From NCBI RefSeq assembly GCF_038900095.1, contig NZ_JBBMQQ010000001.1, forward strand, positions 930,001 to 994,000: DNA of 64,000 bases, read 5' to 3'. Made by a program: the position numbers and the translations under genes. Below the pieces are notes generated by a model. The model had not been told where the DNA came from and searched no databases. It saw only the letters and a list, made by a program, of their open reading frames with translations. The stretch is from Hoeflea sp038900095. GTDB lineage: Bacteria; Pseudomonadota; Alphaproteobacteria; Rhizobiales; Rhizobiaceae. Positions 54,920 to 63,774 of this stretch are shown here, one piece after another. Numbering within the stretch: position 1 is the stretch's first letter; each line of letters opens with the position of its first letter.

Positions 54920-55855
54920 TCAGGCCGCCGGCTGGTTCATTGCCGCAAAGACAAGTTCGCGCAAACGGGCCGCCACCGCGCTGATGATCACGTTCTTGCG
55001 CGAGATGAGGAAATAGGGGCTGACCAGGATTTTCTCTTCCGGCTCGACCGTCGCCAGTCCGGCAGCCGGGTTGTTGGAGACAAAGAGATCGGCAACCTGT
55101 CGCGGGATCGGCGCAAGCGCGTCCGATGACGCAAGATAGGCGACCATAACCAGCATGGATGTTGTGTTGACGATGTCGCGCGGCAGATCCGTCCCGGATG
55201 AGACGAAAACGGCTTCCACCGCCTGACGCAAGGGGGTGTGCGGCGCCTGGATCACCCATTCATATGCTGCAAGGCTCGGAAGGGATGCGGTCGCGGTGCG
55301 GGACAAGGGATGCCCGGCCCGCATCATGAAACAGATGTCTTCGTGCCGACCACGGCGAACATCGAGCTGACGCTTGTCATATGCCGGTGGAATCCGCGAG
55401 AGCACGAAATCATGCTCCCCGCGAAACAATCCCTCGACGAGCACATCGCTGGGCGCAACATCGACATGGATGTCCGCGCCGATGGCTGTCTTTTTCAATT
55501 CCTGGATGGCAGGCACGACAAAGGCGACAGACCCGTCGGTGACCGAGCCCACCCGCGCGGTGCCGGCAAGCCCCTTGCTGACTGACGAGATCTCCCGGAG
55601 TGTCTGATCAAGACCATTGAGCAGATTGTGACCGTTGCGGATGAGGGTGTCGCCAACCGGTGTGGGAGACATGCCCTTGGGGTGGCGCAGGAAAACCGGA
55701 CCACCGACGGCCCGCTCGATATTTGCAAGCATGCGCGATGCGGCGGGCTGCGACAGCGCCAGTTGCTCTGCGGCCAGCCCCAACTGGCCGGTGTCGTGGA
55801 CCGCCTGGATCAGGAGGAAGTCCTTCAGCTGCAGATTGCGTGTTTTCGAAGCCAT
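54920..55855 (-). CDS. gbpR: LysR-family regulator, GbpR-like
   Basis: A 311-residue LysR-type regulator divergent from chvE, the position of GbpR in Agrobacterium, which controls chvE in response to sugars such as galactose and arabinose. The helix-turn-helix is in GLAAEQLALSQPAASRMLAN (about residues 26-45), followed by a substrate-binding domain starting near residue 95. The symbol rests on context and general resemblance and not on a unique motif. Two palindromes lie directly before its start and could be its own operators. Confidence 0.82.
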   Translation of the reverse strand: MASKTRNLQLKDFLLIQAVHDTGQLGLAAEQLALSQPAASRMLANIERAVGGPVFLRHPKGMSPTPVGDTLIRNGHNLLNGLDQTLREISSVSKGLAGTARVGSVTDGSVAFVVPAIQELKKTAIGADIHVDVAPSDVLVEGLFRGEHDFVLSRIPPAYDKRQLDVRRGRHEDICFMMRAGHPLSRTATASLPSLAAYEWVIQAPHTPLRQAVEAVFVSSGTDLPRDIVNTTSMLVMVAYLASSDALAPIPRQVADLFVSNNPAAGLATVEPEEKILVSPYFLISRKNVIISAVAARLRELVFAAMNQPAA

Positions 55856-55863
55856 TTTCTGCT

Positions 55864-55877
55864 TATCAATTTTGATA
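55864..55877. promoter_or_regulatory. palindrome TATCAA-TT-TTGATA in the gbpR/chvE region
   Basis: A perfect 14-base palindrome nine bases before the gbpR ATG on the other strand. It is a plausible autoregulatory LysR site; the position would let the regulator block its own transcription. Confidence 0.5.
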
Positions 55878-55880
55878 TGC

Positions 55881-55893
55881 AGATTGTCAATCT
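55881..55893. promoter_or_regulatory. palindrome AGATTG-T-CAATCT in the gbpR/chvE region
   Basis: A perfect 6-1-6 palindrome seven bases before the putative chvE -35 box. A wider repeat ATGCAG (55877-55882) / CTGCAT (55905-55910) surrounds it. The layout fits a LysR activator site contacting RNA polymerase at the chvE promoter. Confidence 0.5.
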
Positions 55894-55899
55894 ATTCAT

Positions 55900-55928
55900 T
55901 TGAACTGCATGTTGCAGACCCGCTAGGT
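55900..55928 (+). promoter_or_regulatory. probable chvE promoter
   Basis: TTGAAC (55900-55905) and CTAGGT (55923-55928) are separated by 17 bases, about 90 bases before the chvE ATG. The -10 is weak, which suits an activated promoter. Confidence 0.45.
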
Positions 55929-56020
55929 TGGTTTCGGGTTCAGATGAATCCTAATGGCTGGCAGGGCTTGACCTCGGAGGAAAGGTCAGCCGCTGCATGG
56001 CGCTGTCTCGGGAGGACTCT

Positions 56021-57085
56021 ATGAAGAAGCTTACATCAATTTTGGCGACAGTTGCGCTCGGCGTCGGTCTGATTTCGACGCCCGCAATTGCGCAGGACAA
56101 GGGCACCGTCGGCATTGCCATGCCGACCAAGTCATCGGCTCGCTGGATTTCTGACGGCAACTCGATGGTCGAGCAGTTCACCGCGGCCGGTTACGCCACC
56201 GACCTGCAATATGCAGAGGACGATATTCCAAACCAGCTGGCGCAGATCGAGAACATGATCACCAAGGGCGTCAATGTTCTGGTGATTGCCGCCATTGACG
56301 GCACGACGCTTTCCAATGCACTGGAAAACGCGGCCGCTTCGGGCATCAAGGTTATCGCCTATGACCGGCTGATCCGTGAGAGCGGCAATGTCGACTACTA
56401 CGCGACATTCGACAACTTCAAGGTCGGCGTGCAGCAGGCCAGTTCGCTGGTTGCGGGCCTGAAGGAGCGCTTCGGCGACGGGCCCTACAATGTTGAACTG
56501 TTCGGCGGGTCCCCCGACGATAACAATGCCTTCTTCTTCTACAATGGTGCGATGAGCGTGCTGCAGCCGCTGATCGATTCCGGCGAGGTGGTGATCGTCT
56601 CCGGCCAGATGGGCATGGACAAGGTTGGCACGCTTCGCTGGGACGGCGCCGTGGCCCAGGCCCGCATGGACAACCTGCTGTCGGCTTACTACACCGACAA
56701 GCCGGTTCACGGGGTTCTTTCGCCCTATGACGGCCTTTCGATCGGCATTCTTTCATCGCTCAAGGGCGTCGGTTACGGCTCCGGCGACCTGAAGATGCCA
56801 ATCGTTTCCGGGCAGGATGCCGAGGTCCAGTCGGTCAAGTCGATCCTTGCAGGCGAACAGTATTCGACGGTGTTCAAGGACACCCGCGAACTGGCCCGCG
56901 TCACCGTCGGCATGGTCGATGCGCTGCTGCAGGGCGGCACACCGGAAATCAACGACACGACCACTTACGACAATGGCGTCAAGGTGGTCGAATCCTACCT
57001 GCTGGAGCCGGTGTCGGTCGACAAGTCGAACTGGGAGGAAATCCTTCTCGGTTCGGGCTACTACACGATGGATCAGATCAAGTAG
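56021..57085 (+). CDS. chvE: multiple-sugar-binding periplasmic protein ChvE
   Basis: A 354-residue periplasmic sugar-binding protein, the same length as Agrobacterium ChvE. The signal peptide MKKLTSILATVALGVGLIST is cut near AIA-QDK. The mature part starts GTVGIAMPTKSSARWISDG and contains VNVLVIAAIDGTTLSNALE and VIAYDRLIRES, typical of the family that binds D-glucose, D-galactose and L-arabinose. It feeds GguAB and in Agrobacterium also signals to VirA; no virulence genes are seen here. GGGAGGACTCT precedes ATG 56021. An in-frame upstream ATG at 55997 is less likely. Confidence 0.92.
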   Translation: MKKLTSILATVALGVGLISTPAIAQDKGTVGIAMPTKSSARWISDGNSMVEQFTAAGYATDLQYAEDDIPNQLAQIENMITKGVNVLVIAAIDGTTLSNALENAAASGIKVIAYDRLIRESGNVDYYATFDNFKVGVQQASSLVAGLKERFGDGPYNVELFGGSPDDNNAFFFYNGAMSVLQPLIDSGEVVIVSGQMGMDKVGTLRWDGAVAQARMDNLLSAYYTDKPVHGVLSPYDGLSIGILSSLKGVGYGSGDLKMPIVSGQDAEVQSVKSILAGEQYSTVFKDTRELARVTVGMVDALLQGGTPEINDTTTYDNGVKVVESYLLEPVSVDKSNWEEILLGSGYYTMDQIK

Positions 57086-57109
57086 GCTGACCCAAGCAGC
57101 CAGAATGCA

Positions 57110-57144
57110 GTCCGGGCCACGCGTAAAGACCGCATGGCCCGGAC
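57110..57144 (+). promoter_or_regulatory. stem-loop between chvE and gguA
   Basis: GTCCGGGCCA (57110-57119) and TGGCCCGGAC (57135-57144) are perfect ten-base arms; within the 15-base loop GCG and CGC can extend pairing. No T-run follows. It probably stabilises chvE mRNA or causes partial termination so that the binding protein exceeds the transporter. Confidence 0.65.
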
Positions 57145-57179
57145 ACTGATCCCAATTCCATCGATACCGAGATTGTGCA

Positions 57180-58700
57180 ATGAAACCGCTTCTGGAGATG
57201 CGCTCCATAACCAAGACCTTTCCGGGCGTGAAGGCTCTCAATGCGGTGAACCTCACTGTCATGGAGGGCGAAATCCATGCCCTGGTCGGTGAAAACGGAG
57301 CGGGCAAATCGACCCTCATGAAGGTCTTGTCCGGGGTTTACCCGTCAGGTTCCTACGAGGGAGACATCCACTACGACGGCTCGGTTGCAGCCTTTTCGGG
57401 CATTCGCGAAAGCGAGTCCGTCGGCATCATCATCATTCACCAGGAACTGGCGCTGGTGCCGCTGCTGTCGATTGCCGAGAACCTGTTCATCGGCAATGAA
57501 CGCGCGAGCAGGGGGGTGGTTGACTGGCATGAAACATTCCAGCGGACCGAAGCCCTGCTGAAGAAGGTCGGGCTGTCGGAAGCTCCGGGCACACTTGTCG
57601 ATCGTATCGGCGTAGGCAAGCAGCAACTGGTCGAAATCGCCAAGGCGCTGTCCAAGGATGTGCGACTGCTTATCCTGGACGAACCGACATCCGCCCTGTC
57701 CGAAAAGGACAGCCAGGCACTGCTGGATCTGCTGCTCGAGCTCAAGGCGCAGGGCGTCACCTCGATCATCATCAGCCACAAGCTCAACGAGGTGCGCAGC
57801 ATCGCCGACCGGGTCACCGTGATCCGGGATGGCGCCACCATCTCCACGCTTGATGCCCGCAGTGACGAGATCACCGAGGACCGCATCATCCGCGACATGG
57901 TCGGCCGCGACATGGCGCAACGGTTCCCCGAGCGCGAAAGCCACCCCGGCGACATGCTGCTGGAAGTGCGCAACTGGAATGTCTGGCACCCGGAACACAG
58001 CGAGCGGCAGGTCATCCGCGATGCCAGCCTGAATGTCCGCGCCGGCGAAGTGGTCGGCATTGCCGGACTGATGGGCGCAGGCAGGACCGAACTGGCCATG
58101 AGCATTTTCGGGCGCAGTTATGGCCGCCGGATCTCGGGGGAGGTGCTGATTGACGGATTGCCCGCGGACGTCTCCACCGTCGACCGCTCGATTGCCGCAG
58201 GCCTTGCCTATGTCACCGAGGACCGCAAGCATCTCGGCCTGGTTCTCGACGAAACCATCCAGCGCAACATCACGCTGGCCAACCTGCCGGAAGTGGCCTC
58301 GTTCGGTGTCATTTCCGAAGCACAGGAAATCAACGTCGCCGAAGGGTACCGCAAGGCGATCAATATCCGCACGCCCGGTGTCTTCCAGAAAGTCGGCAAC
58401 CTCTCGGGCGGCAACCAGCAGAAGGTGGTGCTTTCCAAGTGGCTGTTTGCCAACCCGAAAGTGCTGATCCTGGACGAGCCGACGCGGGGCATCGACGTTG
58501 GCGCCAAGTACGAAATCTACGGAATCATCAACAAGCTGGTCGCCGACGGCAAGGGCGTGCTGATGATCTCATCGGAGCTGCCTGAACTGTTGGGCATGTG
58601 TGACAGAATCTACGTGATGAATGAAGGCGCCCTCGTGGGCGAGCTGACCGCCGCGGAAGCGAGCCAGGAACGCATCATGTCCTTCATTGTGAGGAGTTAA
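57180..58700 (+). CDS. gguA: sugar ABC transporter ATP-binding protein GguA
   Basis: A 506-residue double ABC protein of the MglA/XylG/GguA type. The first domain has LVGENGAGKSTLMKVLSGVY, VGKQQLVEIAKALSKDVR and LLILDEPTSALSEKD; the second has the reduced GLMGAGRTELAMSIFG and LSGGNQQKVVLSKWLF with LILDEPTRGIDVGAK. It drives sugar import through GguB with ChvE as receptor. The ribosome-binding site is weak, so the upstream stem-loop may set its level. gguB starts four bases after its stop. Confidence 0.94.
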   Translation: MKPLLEMRSITKTFPGVKALNAVNLTVMEGEIHALVGENGAGKSTLMKVLSGVYPSGSYEGDIHYDGSVAAFSGIRESESVGIIIIHQELALVPLLSIAENLFIGNERASRGVVDWHETFQRTEALLKKVGLSEAPGTLVDRIGVGKQQLVEIAKALSKDVRLLILDEPTSALSEKDSQALLDLLLELKAQGVTSIIISHKLNEVRSIADRVTVIRDGATISTLDARSDEITEDRIIRDMVGRDMAQRFPERESHPGDMLLEVRNWNVWHPEHSERQVIRDASLNVRAGEVVGIAGLMGAGRTELAMSIFGRSYGRRISGEVLIDGLPADVSTVDRSIAAGLAYVTEDRKHLGLVLDETIQRNITLANLPEVASFGVISEAQEINVAEGYRKAINIRTPGVFQKVGNLSGGNQQKVVLSKWLFANPKVLILDEPTRGIDVGAKYEIYGIINKLVADGKGVLMISSELPELLGMCDRIYVMNEGALVGELTAAEASQERIMSFIVRS

Positions 58701-58704
58701 GACC

Positions 58705-59928
58705 ATGGCGAGCGAACCCGCTGAAACACCCGTCGCACAGCAAGGCCGGTCTGCCGGACAATATCTGGCCGGCCATTTGCGCGACTACGGCATGGTGCTG
58801 GCACTGATCGCCATCATGGCGTTTTTCCAGGTGATGACCGACGGGACGCTGCTCAGGCCGGTCAACATCACCAATCTGTTCCTGCAAAACAGCTACATCA
58901 TCATCATGGCGCTGGGCATGCTGCTGGTGATCGTCGCCGGGCATATCGATCTCTCGGTCGGTTCGGTGGTCGGGTTCGTCGGTGCGCTGGCGGCGGTGAT
59001 GATGGTGAACTGGGACTGGTCGATCTACCTTACGATTCCCTGCTGCCTGCTGGTGGGTATCCTGATCGGGGCCGCGCAAGGCTACTGGATCGCCTATTGG
59101 CGCATTCCCTCCTTCATCGTCACGCTTGCCGGCATGCTGGTGTTCCGCGGTGCGTCGCTGTGGCTGCTTGCCGGGCAGTCGGTGGGGCCTTTCCCGCGCC
59201 AGTTCCAGGCGCTGTCGACCGGGTTCATCCCCGACATGCTGCCCTTTGTCAAAACCATGCTCGGGGTGGAGCGGATGAACGGTTTTGCGGTCGTGACCGG
59301 TCTTGTGATCGCCGGGCTGATTGTTTGGCTCGGGCTGCGCGCCCGCAACCGCAACCGTGCCTACGGCATGAGTGCGGAACCGATGAGCTTCTTCATCATG
59401 CGCAACCTGCTGGTGGCGGGCGCCATCGTCTTCGTGTCCTACAAGCTCGCCACCTTCCGCGGCCTGCCCAATGTGCTGATCACCATGGGCGTGCTGACGA
59501 TCATCTACGCCTTCATCACGGAATCGACGGTGCTGGGGCGGCGCATCTATGCGCTGGGCGGCAATGAAAAAGCTGCCAAGCTGTCGGGCATCCGCACCGA
59601 GCGGCTGACCTTCCTGACATTCGTCAACATGGGAATGCTGGCAGCGCTTGCCGGACTGATCTTCGCGGCCAGGCTGAACACCGCGACGCCGAAGGCAGGT
59701 GTGTCGTTCGAACTTGATGTGATCGCCGCAGTTTTCATCGGCGGAGCGTCGATGTCCGGCGGTGTCGGCAAGATCGTCGGCGCAGTGGTCGGCGCCTTCA
59801 TCATGGGAGTGATGAACAACGGCATGTCGATCATGGGTATCGGCATCGATTACCAGCAGGTGATCAAGGGCCTGGTGCTGCTCGCTGCGGTGATTTTCGA
59901 TGTCTACAACAAGAACAAACAGAGCTGA
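58705..59928 (+). CDS. gguB: sugar ABC transporter permease GguB
   Basis: A 407-residue inner-membrane permease of the BPD_transp_2 family (XylH/GguB group) with about ten helices. LGMLLVIVAGHIDLSVGSVVGF, AYWRIPSFIVTLAGMLVFRG and AVFIGGASMSGGVGKIVGAV are family marks. AGGAG at the end of gguA serves as ribosome-binding site. It forms the sugar channel with GguA. The next gene in Agrobacterium is gguC; here sugar catabolic genes follow instead. Confidence 0.93.
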   Translation: MASEPAETPVAQQGRSAGQYLAGHLRDYGMVLALIAIMAFFQVMTDGTLLRPVNITNLFLQNSYIIIMALGMLLVIVAGHIDLSVGSVVGFVGALAAVMMVNWDWSIYLTIPCCLLVGILIGAAQGYWIAYWRIPSFIVTLAGMLVFRGASLWLLAGQSVGPFPRQFQALSTGFIPDMLPFVKTMLGVERMNGFAVVTGLVIAGLIVWLGLRARNRNRAYGMSAEPMSFFIMRNLLVAGAIVFVSYKLATFRGLPNVLITMGVLTIIYAFITESTVLGRRIYALGGNEKAAKLSGIRTERLTFLTFVNMGMLAALAGLIFAARLNTATPKAGVSFELDVIAAVFIGGASMSGGVGKIVGAVVGAFIMGVMNNGMSIMGIGIDYQQVIKGLVLLAAVIFDVYNKNKQS

Positions 59929-59948
59929 TACAGAAGGGAGAGGCTGCT

Positions 59949-59972
59949 TGCTGCCGTGTTCAGGCGGCAGCA
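59949..59972 (+). promoter_or_regulatory. stem-loop between gguB and the dehydratase gene
   Basis: TGCTGCCG (59949-59956) and CGGCAGCA (59965-59972) pair over an eight-base loop, 15 bases before the dehydratase ATG. It may separate transporter and enzyme expression levels; no T-run is present. Confidence 0.5.
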
Positions 59973-59987
59973 GCTTCGGAAACAAAA

Positions 59988-61730
59988 ATGACATTCAAAC
60001 CAGCTACATGGCCGCGAAAACTCAGGTCCCAGGAATGGTTCGGCGGAACCGGGCGTGACCAGATCTATCACCGGGGATGGATGAAGAACCAGGGCTTCCC
60101 GCACGACATGTTCGACGGGCGGCCGGTGATCGGCATTCTCAACACATGGTCGGAACTGACCCCGTGCAACGCGCATTTGCGCGACCTGGCGGAACGGGTG
60201 AAAAACGGTGTGCTTGAGGCTGGCGGTTTTCCGGTCGAGGTGCCGGTGTTTTCGGCGTCCGAGAGCACGTTCCGGCCGACAGCGATGATGTTCCGCAATC
60301 TCGCGGCACTTGCGGTCGAGGAAACCATCCGCGGCCAGCCGATGGACGGCGTGGTGCTGCTGGTGGGTTGCGACAAGACCACGCCGAGCCTGCTGATGGG
60401 CGCGGCGTCAACCGACCTGCCGTCGATCGTGGTGACCGGCGGTCCGATGCTCAACGGCTATTTCCGCGGCGAGCGGGTCGGGTCGGGCACGCATCTGTGG
60501 AAGTTCTCGGAAGCGGTCAAGGCCGGCGAGATGACACAGGAGGATTTCCTGGAGGCAGAAGCCTCGATGTCGCGTTCGGCGGGATCGTGCAACACGATGG
60601 GGACGGCCTCAACCATGGCCTCGATGGCGGAAGCGCTTGGCATGGCGCTTTCGGGCAACGCCGCAATCCCTGCCGTCGACAGCCGCCGCCGGGTGATGGC
60701 GCAGATGTCGGGCCGGCGCATTGTCGACATGGTCAAGGATGACCTCAAGCCATCCGATGTCATGACCAAGCAGGCATTCGAGAACGCCATCCGCACCAAT
60801 GGCGCCATTGGTGGCTCGACCAATGCCGTCATTCACCTGTTGGCGATTGCCGGGCGGGTTGGTGTCGACCTGACACTCGACGACTGGGACCGGTGCGGGC
60901 GCGACGTGGCGACGATCGTCAACCTGATGCCCTCGGGCGAATACCTGATGGAAGAGTTCTTCTACGCCGGCGGCCTGCCTGTGGTGCTCAAGCGGCTTGG
61001 CGAGGCGGGGCTGCTGCACAAGGATGCGCTGACGGTCAGCGGCACATCGATGTGGGACGAGGTCAAGACTGCCGTCAACCACAATGAAGACGTTATCCTG
61101 CCGGTCGAAAAAGCCTTGACCGCCCAGGGCGGAATTGCGGTGCTGAAGGGAAACCTCGCGCCCCGGGGTGCAGTGATCAAGCCATCGGCGGCGTCACCGC
61201 ATCTGCTCAGGCATCGCGGCCGTGCCGTGGTGTTCGAGGACATCGACGACTACAAGGCCAAGATCAATGATGACGCGCTCGACATCGACGAGACGTGCGT
61301 GATGGTTTTGAAAAATTGCGGCCCCAAGGGTTATCCGGGCATGGCCGAGGTCGGCAATATGGGGCTTCCGCCCAAGGTTCTCAAAAAGGGGATCAGCGAC
61401 ATGGTGCGGATTTCAGACGCGCGGATGTCCGGGACGGCCTATGGCACGGTGATCCTGCACACCTCGCCCGAAGCGGCAGAAGGCGGACCTCTGGCCGTTG
61501 TCCAGAATGGCGACATGATCGAACTCGACGTCGGCGCGCGCAGCATCCGGATCGACATTTCCGATGAAGATCTGGCAGCGCGGCTGAAGCACTGGAAGCC
61601 GAACATTGAAAAGGCGCCGTCGGGCTATGCCTGGCTGCACCAAACCCACACGCAAGGCGCCGACACCGGTGCGGATCTCGATTTCCTCATCGGGTGTCGC
61701 GGCTCTCCGGTCGGAAAGGATTCGCACTGA
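59988..61730 (+). CDS. IlvD/Edd-family sugar-acid dehydratase (L-arabonate dehydratase type)
   Basis: A 580-residue cytoplasmic enzyme of the IlvD/Edd family that should dehydrate L-arabonate (or a similar sugar acid such as galactonate) to the 2-keto-3-deoxy acid. Cysteines 60 (LTPCNAHLRD), 128 (LVGCDKTTPSL) and 201 (SAGSCNTMGT) match the iron-sulfur ligands reported at 59, 127 and 200 in the crystallised Rhizobium leguminosarum L-arabinonate dehydratase, one residue shifted. This, the start PRKLRSQEWFGG and the length separate it from true IlvD. Its stop overlaps the next gene (TGATG). Confidence 0.88.
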   Translation: MTFKPATWPRKLRSQEWFGGTGRDQIYHRGWMKNQGFPHDMFDGRPVIGILNTWSELTPCNAHLRDLAERVKNGVLEAGGFPVEVPVFSASESTFRPTAMMFRNLAALAVEETIRGQPMDGVVLLVGCDKTTPSLLMGAASTDLPSIVVTGGPMLNGYFRGERVGSGTHLWKFSEAVKAGEMTQEDFLEAEASMSRSAGSCNTMGTASTMASMAEALGMALSGNAAIPAVDSRRRVMAQMSGRRIVDMVKDDLKPSDVMTKQAFENAIRTNGAIGGSTNAVIHLLAIAGRVGVDLTLDDWDRCGRDVATIVNLMPSGEYLMEEFFYAGGLPVVLKRLGEAGLLHKDALTVSGTSMWDEVKTAVNHNEDVILPVEKALTAQGGIAVLKGNLAPRGAVIKPSAASPHLLRHRGRAVVFEDIDDYKAKINDDALDIDETCVMVLKNCGPKGYPGMAEVGNMGLPPKVLKKGISDMVRISDARMSGTAYGTVILHTSPEAAEGGPLAVVQNGDMIELDVGARSIRIDISDEDLAARLKHWKPNIEKAPSGYAWLHQTHTQGADTGADLDFLIGCRGSPVGKDSH

Positions 61731-62668
61731 TGTCAGTCAAGATCGCCCTGGCGGGCATAGGCAAGATTGCCCGCGACCAGCATGTTCCGGCCTTGATGGC
61801 GTCGCCGGACTGGGAACTGGCCGCAACCGTGTCGCGGCACGGGAGCGTCGATGGTGTTCAGGCGTATGATGATTTTGACGCGATGCTGAAAGCGCGACCG
61901 GACATCACCGTTGTCTCGCTGTGCATGCCACCGGTGCCGCGGTTTGACTATGCAAAGGCCGCCATTTCGGCCGGACGGCATGTGATGCTGGAAAAACCAC
62001 CCGGCGCGACACTGTCCGAGTGCCATGCCCTCGAGGAGCTGGCGCGTGCGGCCGGCGTTTCGATATATGCTTCATGGCATTCGCGCGAAGCCGCAATGGT
62101 CGCGCCCGCAAAGGCCTGGCTCGCCGGCAAGACGCTCAAGAGCCTTGTGGTGACCTGGAAGGAAGACGTGCGCAAATGGCATCCGGGCCAGACCTGGATC
62201 TGGCACGCCGGGGGCCTGGGCGTTTTCGATCCGGGCATAAACGCGTTGTCCATCGTCACCGAGATCCTGGCTGATCCGATCCACATCTCTTCGTCAGAAT
62301 TGCTGATTCCGGAGAATTGCGAGACCCCGATTGCCGCCAGTCTGACATTCACCCATCCGCAGGGCGCGCAAATCGGTGCCGAATTCGATTTTCGCAAGGA
62401 GGGTGACCAGTTCTGGAATATTGCGATCGAAACCGATCAGGGCAGCATGGTCCTGTCTGAAGGCGGCGCCAGCCTTTCGATCAATGGCGAGGCGCAAAGT
62501 GCAACCGGGGGGGACAATGCACTGGCCGGCGAATATCCGCGGCTCTACGCCAACATGGCATCGCTGGTGCGGGTGAGGGGCATCGACATGGATCTTTCTC
62601 CCATGGCGCATGTCGCCGACGCATTTCTCCTGGGCAAGCGGATCACCGTCGAGCCTTTCGTCGAGTGA
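61730..62668 (+). CDS. Gfo/Idh/MocA-family sugar 1-dehydrogenase (L-arabinose/D-galactose type)
   Basis: A 312-residue NAD(P)-dependent oxidoreductase. The nucleotide-binding start VKIALAGIGKIARDQHVPAL and the EKPPGATLSECHALEELA motif with the catalytic lysine identify the family; WKEDVRKWHPGQTWIWHAGG and VFDPGINALSIVTEI fit the galactose/arabinose 1-dehydrogenase group of Azospirillum and rhizobia. It oxidises the aldose to the aldonolactone, the first step of the pathway. ATG 61730 overlaps the dehydratase stop and has AAAGGA upstream, so the two enzymes are coupled. Confidence 0.87.
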   Translation: MSVKIALAGIGKIARDQHVPALMASPDWELAATVSRHGSVDGVQAYDDFDAMLKARPDITVVSLCMPPVPRFDYAKAAISAGRHVMLEKPPGATLSECHALEELARAAGVSIYASWHSREAAMVAPAKAWLAGKTLKSLVVTWKEDVRKWHPGQTWIWHAGGLGVFDPGINALSIVTEILADPIHISSSELLIPENCETPIAASLTFTHPQGAQIGAEFDFRKEGDQFWNIAIETDQGSMVLSEGGASLSINGEAQSATGGDNALAGEYPRLYANMASLVRVRGIDMDLSPMAHVADAFLLGKRITVEPFVE

Positions 62669-62697
62669 GACGTTCAAGCCATTGAGCTGAACCGGGA

Positions 62698-62709
62698 CCA
62701 AAGCTTTGG
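62698..62709. promoter_or_regulatory. 12-base palindrome CCAAAGCTTTGG before the DHDPS-family gene
   Basis: A perfect palindrome in the 101-base gap between the dehydrogenase and the DHDPS-family gene, 61 bases before ATG. It may mark an internal promoter operator; evidence is only its symmetry and position. Confidence 0.35.
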
Positions 62710-62769
62710 CAACCAGGCCTGCGCCCCCGGCTGTAAACCCGTGAGACCATTTCCCGAAAGGATGAAACG

Positions 62770-63687
62770 ATGAAGCAACCGCTCGCCAATATTCTCCCCG
62801 TGGCTCCGACACCCTTTCATTCCGATGGCAGGGTGGATGAAGAGGGCATGCGCAGGGTGATCGACTGCATGATTGACCAAGGCGTCGATGCGATTTGCAT
62901 CCTGGCCAATTACTCCGAACAATTCCTGCTGTCGGACGAGGAGCGCACCCTGCTGATGCGCCTGAGCCTCGAGCACGCGGATGGCCGGGTGCCGGTGATT
63001 GTCACCACCAGCCATTTCTCGACCGAGATCGCCACTCAGCGCGCCAAGGCGGCCGAGGCGATGGGCGCGGCGATGATCATGATGATGCCGCCCTATCACG
63101 GGTCGGGTCTTTTCCCTGCACCGCAGGGTATTTTCGAGCATTTCGAAGCGGTCAATGCTGCCATCTCGATACCGGTGATGGTACAGGACGCTCCGCTGTC
63201 CGGGGTGACGATGCCGGTGGATCTGCTGGCACGCATGGCCAGGGAACTGGAGAATGTTTCCTATTTCAAGATCGAATGCCCCTTTGCCGCCGACAAGCTG
63301 GCAGCGCTTATCGAGGCCGCCGGCGAGCATATCGAAGGACCGTTCGACGGCGAGGAAGCGGTGACGCTGCTGGCCGACCTTGATGCGGGTGCCACAGGGA
63401 CCATGACATCGGCCCTGTTTCCCGAACTGATCCGTCCGATCGTTACCAGCTACAGGGCAGGCGACAAGGGCGCGGCGCTGGCGCAATGGCAGAAATGCCT
63501 GCCGCTGATCAACCACGAAAACCGGCAGTGCGGACTGCGTGCGGCCAAGGTGGTTTTCAAGCAAGGTGGCGTAATTGGCAGCGATCATGTCCGCCATCCG
63601 CTCAAGCCAATGTCGGAACGGACCAGATCCCGCCTGCTGGAGCTTGCCGGAGACCTCGATGTGTTGGCATTGAAATGGGGCAAATAG
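62770..63687 (+). CDS. DHDPS/NAL-family enzyme, probable 2-keto-3-deoxy-L-arabonate dehydratase or aldolase
   Basis: A 305-residue TIM-barrel enzyme of the dihydrodipicolinate synthase/N-acetylneuraminate lyase superfamily. The Schiff-base lysine lies in VSYFKIECPFAADKL, and the start NILPVAPTPFHSDGRVDEEG is typical. Following an arabonate-type dehydratase and an aldose dehydrogenase, it probably converts 2-keto-3-deoxyarabonate to ketoglutarate semialdehyde, or cleaves it; sequence alone cannot choose. It is not a lysine-pathway DapA, given context and the altered active-site region. GAAAGGATGAAACG precedes ATG. Confidence 0.83.
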   Translation: MKQPLANILPVAPTPFHSDGRVDEEGMRRVIDCMIDQGVDAICILANYSEQFLLSDEERTLLMRLSLEHADGRVPVIVTTSHFSTEIATQRAKAAEAMGAAMIMMMPPYHGSGLFPAPQGIFEHFEAVNAAISIPVMVQDAPLSGVTMPVDLLARMARELENVSYFKIECPFAADKLAALIEAAGEHIEGPFDGEEAVTLLADLDAGATGTMTSALFPELIRPIVTSYRAGDKGAALAQWQKCLPLINHENRQCGLRAAKVVFKQGGVIGSDHVRHPLKPMSERTRSRLLELAGDLDVLALKWGK

Positions 63688-63774
63688 GCTGAACGAGGCC
63701 CACGCCTGCGGTCTATGCCGCAAGGCCTTGGCCGCGGGATTTGAAATCCGGGCGGAGTTTGCTACAGCGGGAGC

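Noticed and set aside
56021..57085. ChvE as evidence of a vir/T-DNA system
   Set aside because: ChvE homologues are general sugar-binding proteins in Rhizobiales; no vir genes are present in the window.
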